DNA of 64,000 nucleotides, taken from NCBI GenBank assembly GCA_963662155.1, contig OY759261.1, positions 65,717,417 to 65,781,416 on the forward strand, given 5' to 3'. Below, one piece after another: positions 57,732 to 64,000 of the stretch. This stretch comes from Lamellibrachia columna (lineage: Eukaryota; Annelida; Polychaeta; Sabellida; Siboglinidae). The position numbers were made by a program, and so were the translations under genes. Numbering within the stretch: the first letter of the stretch is position 1; every line of letters starts with the position of its first letter. The notes beneath the pieces were generated by a model. The model saw only the letters and a list, made by a program, of their open reading frames with translations, did not search any database and had not been told where the DNA came from.

Positions 57732-59498
57732 CGCTTCGTGACGGTCACGCACTGGATGTGTCTGCCAGACCTACCAGGTTTTGTTTCGTGACGAGGATTT
57801 GGACGTGCTGGAGCAGTGCGTTGTTGTTCTGGTAAACGCCTTCGTGGATCCAAGCGAGGTCATTGACTGCACACACGGGATTGGTATCTTATAGAAGTGA
57901 TCACTGTCAGTAAATCATATCCATAGAACAATATCCTTATGTACATCCAGGCATTTGTTATATGACTATTGGTTTACAGCCGTCGGACGCTATGACGGCT
58001 GACCGCTAAATGATACTGTGATTGCCATGATGGACATAACATGGGCGACGTTGGTTTTCGAGCAAGGAGGATTTCCTGAACGGTCTACAAATAATTTATA
58101 GAAAGCCGTAAAGAAACATTAGAAAAAGAAAAGGAAAAGAAGGCAGAGCAACAAAACGAAATCGCCACATGCAAACGTTTGTCCGGTGTTGAAACTATTG
58201 TCTAGCCATCGTCACGAAACTGCGACGTACACCCTCGATGGCCTCCACACCATGCTAGAGGAGTCCAATCGGATTGACCAAGGCTGGCCCTGACTCCTCA
58301 CTTGGCCAGTTATCCATTCCCTGGCGGTGGATGAAAGGTCACACAAAGCGCAAGAAAATATCGTATGTTGAGAATGACTCAGTGACATGACCTTGATTAC
58401 CACCGAAAGGTAACCACGTACTCCTTTGCTGAATTCAATCATCACATTGTGGAAAGTGCTCAGTAGCTGCTACACCTTTGCCGCAGTTCTTACTTGAAAC
58501 AATCGGAGGCGTTGCTACCACGTGGTCTGCCACGTACCGGATGTGACGGAACAACACACGTGCTCTGACGTCAAACCGGTCACCAGACCGCCTGCTCTGG
58601 GGCTCATGACGAACATTGAATTGCCTGAACGGCTCACCTGTTGGTAAACATTTAACTTGATGAAAAATTGTTCTGCATTCTTTCACAAATGAATGTATAC
58701 ATTTATCGCCGAGAACTACACCTCTATGAGATTTGCTACTGCTGAATATTATGCAATCGTAATGTGTTCGTGACCTAGACGTCCTGATGTTTACGAGGAG
58801 TATATATATAATTTTAATCAGGACATGCTACGGTTCACTGTGATAATGTGTATCGTGCATGTTTCGTTGCTGTGTTGTACATAATAATGTGTAGGTCTAT
58901 GCCGGTGTACATATTTTTAATAGCTAAAACTATCGGTGGTTCGTAAGCAAAAATGGCACCCGTGGACTCATAGTTTTTCCCGCTTACGACATAAATAATA
59001 ACTTGCAGAGATTAGTGGGAATGCAAGTATTATAGACGGATATATATCGGGATTGTAGTTACATTATCTGTTAATGGGAAGGCACAACGATTGTCATTGG
59101 TTCACTGATATGCTGTAGTACATTTATCGGAAGAAATTGAACAAACAGGAATTTTACAAACCAATAAATAACCAGGTAAAAAGTTATATTTCACCATCAC
59201 ACGTGAAAACTTGTATTTATTTATTTAATTGCAGCAAAGCAGCCTCTACGTTTGTTGTCAAACTAGCATATTTGATTTCATCGCCAAATCGCCGAAAATA
59301 TTAAGAGACGAAACATCACAATAGTAACTAATTTTAATCTACCGACTTTTTTATAACCACTAATCAACCAAGTGTGGACATTTCCCTTAAAACAGTCGTT
59401 CAACCAAAGAAAATCGTTGTACTTTCCCTTTGAAAGAGTAATCCCGGAACAACATGAACGCGGCCACTAGGCAGTCTTGAAAAACCACCAGCTTCAAT
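57732..59498. other. Downstream of the orphan gene, probable 3' UTR then spacer
   Basis: G+C drops sharply soon after the stop. No clear poly(A) signal is close to it; aataaata occurs only at about 59163. No further gene is recognised. Confidence 0.4.
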
Positions 59499-59870
59499 AT
59501 GAATTATGTTGAAGCGAGGTGTAGCGTGATCCGGGGTGCCTCAAGGCAGACGTCTGCAGATGGGAAACCACCACAACGGTTCTGTGTTGCGTCTCTATCG
59601 ACACTCACGGGAAATACGGACGTCCCGGAAGTGTGTCGTCGGTCTCCGCCAGTCGGAGCAAGGAACGACGGCACACGCAGCGCGAAACAAGAAAGCGAAG
59701 GAGCCGAGGTCTCGACACCGCCGTATATATTTGATCAGTTAACTCGAGCCGCGTCAGCACGGGATAACGAGAGCGGCCGTATCGGGACACGCGAGGGGGT
59801 TTGCTTCCCGCGAGCTGCAGGTGTTGCAGTCTGGTTCTCTGTCAAGTTTTGTTCTGTTAACGAAACGTAA
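59499..59870 (+). other. GC-rich open stretch, doubtful 123-codon frame
   Basis: The segment is GC- and CpG-rich compared with its AT-rich flanks. The plus-strand frame has no motif, and other frames on both strands are also open (68 and 61 codons). It may be a CpG-rich regulatory region or a non-coding exon; I do not claim a protein. Confidence 0.25.
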
Positions 59871-59974
59871 TAATTGTTACGTCATTGTTGAGTTCTGCGA
59901 CACGTTGATGTGTCTGATTTGTTGAACCCAAAGAGCACACTGTCAATCACCTTCGCTTGCAAAAACGCTCGTGC

Positions 59975-59980
59975 ACGCAG

Positions 59981-60047
<67 letters not shown>

Positions 60048-60050
60048 CGC
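59975..60050. repeat. (CACG)n/(CA)n microsatellite
   Basis: About 14 ACGC tetramers followed by a short CA run. Confidence 0.96.
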
Positions 60051-61075
60051 ATATAGCTGTTCATTTTCCACGTAAAATTTGTCGTGATGTGCCATATGTT
60101 CTGTTTCATGCACGTCAGGTGTTTGAATATTATTGTAAAATGTCGTTCCATTTTGCACAGAAATTGTGTTCATGTTTCTATTTTACGCGAATCTGAAATC
60201 AAAATAATAGCTGTTATATAAAACACATGTTTAATAATGCACATTTGTGGAACTAGTTGGTGTGAGACCGTGTAAAGAAATACGACGCCCGGGGTATGTT
60301 ATCGGAGATACATTAATATTAAGAGGCGGGTGCACTTATTTCTATTTTTAATTACTTATATTCTGTGATGGCTTTCGTTGTTACTATTGTTGTTATACAT
60401 AATTCTGCACAAGTTTTCGTTGAAATAAAACAAGTAATTGACATTGTTATGCTTTACGTTTACTCTCCGGCGCAATGCAATATAATTGCCACTAGACACA
60501 AAACCCCATTTCATAGCAAATAAACTTAGCATGTGCAGTTAAAACTATTAGTACGCGTGTGTCCATCTTACGGAATTCGAAACCGCGAACAAAACGTTTG
60601 CGCTTGGATTGCCAAGTAAAATATCTACACGGCCATAGAGGTTGCTATTTAGGAGAACGGCAGTTATAAGGAAAACAAAACGAACGCATTGCTAAATATT
60701 AGTTCCGTTTTATATTATGGTAAGACTTGATAATTCGTTAAAAACATCTAAGCGAATTTTAAAATTGGCTTACGCTTAGCATTTTTATACTCATAACTGC
60801 AGAGTTTGTACGAGAGTCCATTTCGTTGGTTATCTAGATTCTGGGTAGCGCCACTTCACAGAAGCTGGATAACCGAGGCTATGAGATCGCTAGCATTGAT
60901 TATTTAACATCACTGAGGTGGCGCCATCAGTTGTCCACATCGCAACCACGATGATCCATCCTCCGTAAGGTGACGCCACTGTCGATCTCGCTAGTGTCTA
61001 AATGCGAACACTGTCTATTTACGGTACCAGGTAACCAATAAATGCAATTCACCAGATAAGCGGAACACTTTATAT
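60051..61075. other. No gene recognised
   Basis: AT-rich single-copy DNA without useful frames. Confidence 0.6.
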
Positions 61076-61165
61076 GCGCGTAAATAATTATTTTAAGAAA
61101 GATATTAGAACCAGAGGATACACAGTAACGTTAGTGTGTAGACTGGCAAGGGTGGACCAATCTGA
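61076..61165 (+). pseudogene. CR1-like LINE C-terminal scrap (copy J)
   Basis: The reading YFKKDIRTRGYTVTLV matches the MFFKLKEGSRTRGQKAALI region of the LINE at 34.14 kb. It lies upstream of copy K, whereas in an intact element this part would be downstream, so the two are separate insertions or a rearrangement. Confidence 0.55.
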
Positions 61166-61294
61166 TCAACATGAGGAGGGAGCTCGCTCGCAGACACCCA
61201 TGCAAAGGGGTCCGGGAAATGCATTTACTATCCTTGAAATTGTGTATTCCGGGGCATTACGTAGTGAAAGTATGCCCTGATGAATGATTTGTGA

Positions 61295-61792
61295 ACCACC
61301 GAGGAAATTAGAAAAATTAGAAAATCTAAAAGAACCTTTGAAAAAAAATTGGCAGGTAATATAAAAAATGACAGCAAGAGTTTCTATGCTTATGTAAGGA
61401 GTAAACAGAAAGTTCGAGATGAGGTCGGACCATTGGAAAACAACAGTGAAAACATAATTTCAGACAGGTTTCAGATGGCAGAGGTCCTGAATGAGTATTT
61501 CAGCTCAGTTTTTACCACAGAAGATATCAGCTCACTACCAGTTCCATTTACTAAATTTGAGGGACATAAATCACAACAGTTGTGGCAGTTATTTGTAACT
61601 CCTGAAATGATAGCAAAGAAAATTAAGAAGATGAAAGATAATAAATCACCTGGAGTTGACGGGATACCACCAAAACTGCTTAAGGAAATTGTTGAGCAAA
61701 TTAGTACACCACTAGCAAAAGTGTTTAACTTGTCACTTATCACAATCTTGTTAAATCTTGTTAAATCTATTACTACCCGAAACAATTAAAAT
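61295..61792 (+). pseudogene. Internally deleted CR1-like LINE with an open 165-codon frame (copy K)
   Basis: The frame reads from EEIRKIRKSKRTFEKKLAGN through FYAYVRSKQKVRDEVGPL, MAEVLNEYFSSVFTTEDIS and KIKKMKDNKSPGVDGIPPKL to STPLAKVFNLSL. This is the linker between endonuclease and RT plus RT motif 0/1. At about 61737 it jumps directly to the element's own 3' tail (cacaatcttgttaaatcttg), which is translated to LLNLVKSITTR before the stop at about 61789. It lacks endonuclease, the catalytic RT core and the C-terminal domain, so it could move only with help. Confidence 0.85.
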
Positions 61793-62295
61793 GCATTTGT
61801 TTGTAAAATGTAGCGTGCTTTCGGTGAACGCTGCGGCGGTTGCAGGTCGGTGTAAGCCAAGTGTTGGAACAGCCAACTTGATGTCAACATTAACCGCGTT
61901 CGAGAGAGATATTAGATAGAGCAGTAGTAGTTATGCATGGACTAGTGCATTAACAAGATTAGTTGTTACGGGAAAATAACTACCTTGAAGTCACGGAACT
62001 TGAACACTGTGTACTATATAATTATTATCGTGTCACGTGTGTCGGCCATATTGCTGTAATTGACATAGCTATGGTAGTAGTTTCAGTGTAGCACATTTCT
62101 TTATTAGGAATGAATGTATGTCAATGTTAACAGATTGCTGTACCTATGTACCTATTATCACTGATTTGGTATTCAGGATCCTTATTAGAACATCCATATT
62201 AATCAATTAATGTGTATTAAAAGATCAGCAATTATGCAAATACGTATACACTTGATATGTTTAGTTAACAATAGGAGATGTTTGCTAATAATTTG
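61793..62295. other. No gene recognised
   Basis: AT-rich single-copy sequence. Confidence 0.6.
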
Positions 62296-62502
62296 TCTTG
62301 TACCCATGCAGGGCGTCTTGTACCCATGCAGGGCGTCTTGTACCCATGCAGGGCGTCTTTTACCCATGCAGGGCGTCTTGTACCCATGCAGGGCGTCTTG
62401 TACCCATGCAGGGCGTCTTGTACCCATGCAGGGCGTCTTGTACCCATGCAGGGCGTATTGTACCCATGCAGGGCGTCTTGTACCCATGCAGGGTGTCTTG
62501 CC
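62296..62502. repeat. 20-bp minisatellite, about 10 units
   Basis: Units of cttgtacccatgcagggcgt repeat almost without change; one unit has cttt, one has attg and the last has gggtgt. Confidence 0.97.
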
Positions 62503-64000
62503 GTTCTTGACCACTCTCAATAAATTACCTTACAACTACGGTGTAGTGTATTTATGCTTTCCATCATCAAACATCACTCGGGGGTTACTACAAATACTAA
62601 TTGTTATTTTAATTATTATCTTTTATATTATATGGGAACATAGGCATCTTACTCAAACGTCAAAATTGGTGTAGGTAATCGAGTAGCGATTTGGTGTATC
62701 TGAGGAACAATTATTAGGCGGCGTCACAGTGCTGGATATAGGGCAGGAGCCTAAACAATTTTATTGGGTCGTCTACACAATTTATTTTGGATTATGACCC
62801 ACTCTTGGCTTTAGGGAAAACATTACAAGAGTTACTTGTTGTGTTACTACGTAGTAGATGTTCCCGTGAATTGACATGTGACTAAACCTGGTGATTTACG
62901 TGCTTGAAGGTAACCAACATATATTTTGCACCGACTGGCTTAACAGAATTTCGGTTATTTGCTGATCTCCGCAACAGTACTTTATTTTTAACAAATACTC
63001 CGTTTGATTCTCCCGAGGTCGCTAGGTGGCAGCATTTCAGTTGAACTCTCAAACTCACCACCAGTGACGCCACTCACCATTTCACCACTGCCACAACTTA
63101 CATATGATGTGCAGAGACCGCACATCTTTATTTCATTTGACAAACTGTTATTTTTCTCACGAAATCTCTCAGTTTCAGTTGCGTACACATGTGGATAGTG
63201 ATTGCATTGCAAATGTGTTTAGAAACACAATAACGTTCGTTTTGAAACTATGTTACTTATACTCAAGTGTAAGCGTAAAAACCAATGACGTTGGCAACCT
63301 TTCTTTTACACTTCGCATCTGTTTTGTATTTCTAATCAAGTTGTTGTGGTGGTGATCGCTGAGTGGCGCCACCGTTGAGGTGTGTTGCACGCGATGCTAC
63401 GGAGCACTGTAACGTTTTTGATATTTTGTTTAACAAGTTGTGTCGTTACTGTCATTGTTAGTCGTCGCCGGATGTTTGGTGCTACTGTAGTATGTAGGGA
63501 GGAGTGATATCTATTGTGATATGATGACCGGTCAATTACTGCACATGGGGCCTCCACTAACTCCTGCCACATTGCTTCACTACCTGTAGCAATAAACAAA
63601 ACACGTGGAAACGGTGTAACAGATGGACAATTTGACTGACTTCACAACATTCTACAATTAGTGGATGCAAGTGCACACAGAAGTCAGTTTTGTTAATTAG
63701 AAATGAAACACATAGACGCATACAGGATTTGAATCTTTATTTCAAGAAAAGACAAACATAAATGAAGTAGTGATGTAAATCACTACGTTACATAAAATAA
63801 TATTGTCCAAGAAGGGCAAGAAGAAAAGTGTAATGCTATATTACTTGCCCACACATATACATATACACATAATCTGAATAAATATAGTATGCACGCAGGT
63901 TACATATTGTTTTCAAAACAGTACATCAGCATTATTTATATATTTACTTAGCTTTGCTAAGGCAAGCGGGTGTGAATTATTAACTTCATTTAAGTTCCAG
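62503..64000. other. No gene recognised
   Basis: 1.5 kb of AT-rich DNA to the right edge. Frames up to 87 codons overlap on both strands without motif. Confidence 0.55.

Overview
The window is nuclear DNA of an animal, not of a bacterium or virus. It has no operons. It holds many decayed transposable elements from several eukaryotic families (CR1-like and other LINEs, a tRNA-headed SINE, hAT, Harbinger-like, a TIR element with TA targets, an LTR element), very many mini- and microsatellites, and almost no host coding sequence. The mix of CR1-like LINEs, frequent (ACGC)n/(CA)n arrays and inverted repeats with a poly-C/poly-G core suggests a marine invertebrate, perhaps a mollusc or other lophotrochozoan. 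That placement is an inference only.

Layout. 1-3.5 kb: a 52-bp satellite at the left edge, a (TA)n tract, an unusual 0.85-kb block of balanced base composition, a SINE whose tail has become a 49-bp minisatellite, and a CR1-like LINE 3' end. 4.2-6.9 kb: three further LINE 3' ends, one split by a small inverted-repeat element. 6.95-8.44 kb and 27.85-29.17 kb: two copies of one composite TIR transposon, each carrying the same nested LINE tail. 9.6-13.5 kb: a hAT-type MITE and long minisatellites. 16.7-25.9 kb: LINE 3' ends joined to minisatellite arrays (units of 33, 18, 43 and 35 bp), plus independent 31-bp, 86-bp and 17-bp arrays. 27-35 kb: dispersed repeat pairs, a 52-bp array, a hAT transposase pseudogene (minus strand) and the longest CR1-like LINE (reverse transcriptase region at 33.0-34.3 kb). 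36.2-39.0 kb: a 2.8-kb Harbinger-like element with inverted repeats. 41.06-46.80 kb: a 5.74-kb LTR element with two apparently identical 1,022-bp LTRs, a 4-bp target duplication, a primer-binding-like site, a polypurine tract and a TATA box, but no recognisable reverse transcriptase. 48-55 kb: a LINE 3' end, several minisatellites, a dead THAP-domain exon and a 0.59-kb compound (CACG)/(CCGC)/(CA) tract. 56.8-57.7 kb: the one convincing host coding region, a GC-rich 279-codon reading frame of unknown function preceded by a good splice acceptor. 61-62.5 kb: an internally deleted LINE and a 20-bp array.

The recurring theme is that minisatellites begin inside, or directly abut, the 3' ends of retroelements. 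At least four arrays can be traced to a LINE or SINE tail. Other points of interest are the young LTR element without pol, the composite TIR transposon that moved together with a LINE fragment, and the orphan gene at 56.9 kb. All readings come from inspection by eye; no database search or alignment was run.
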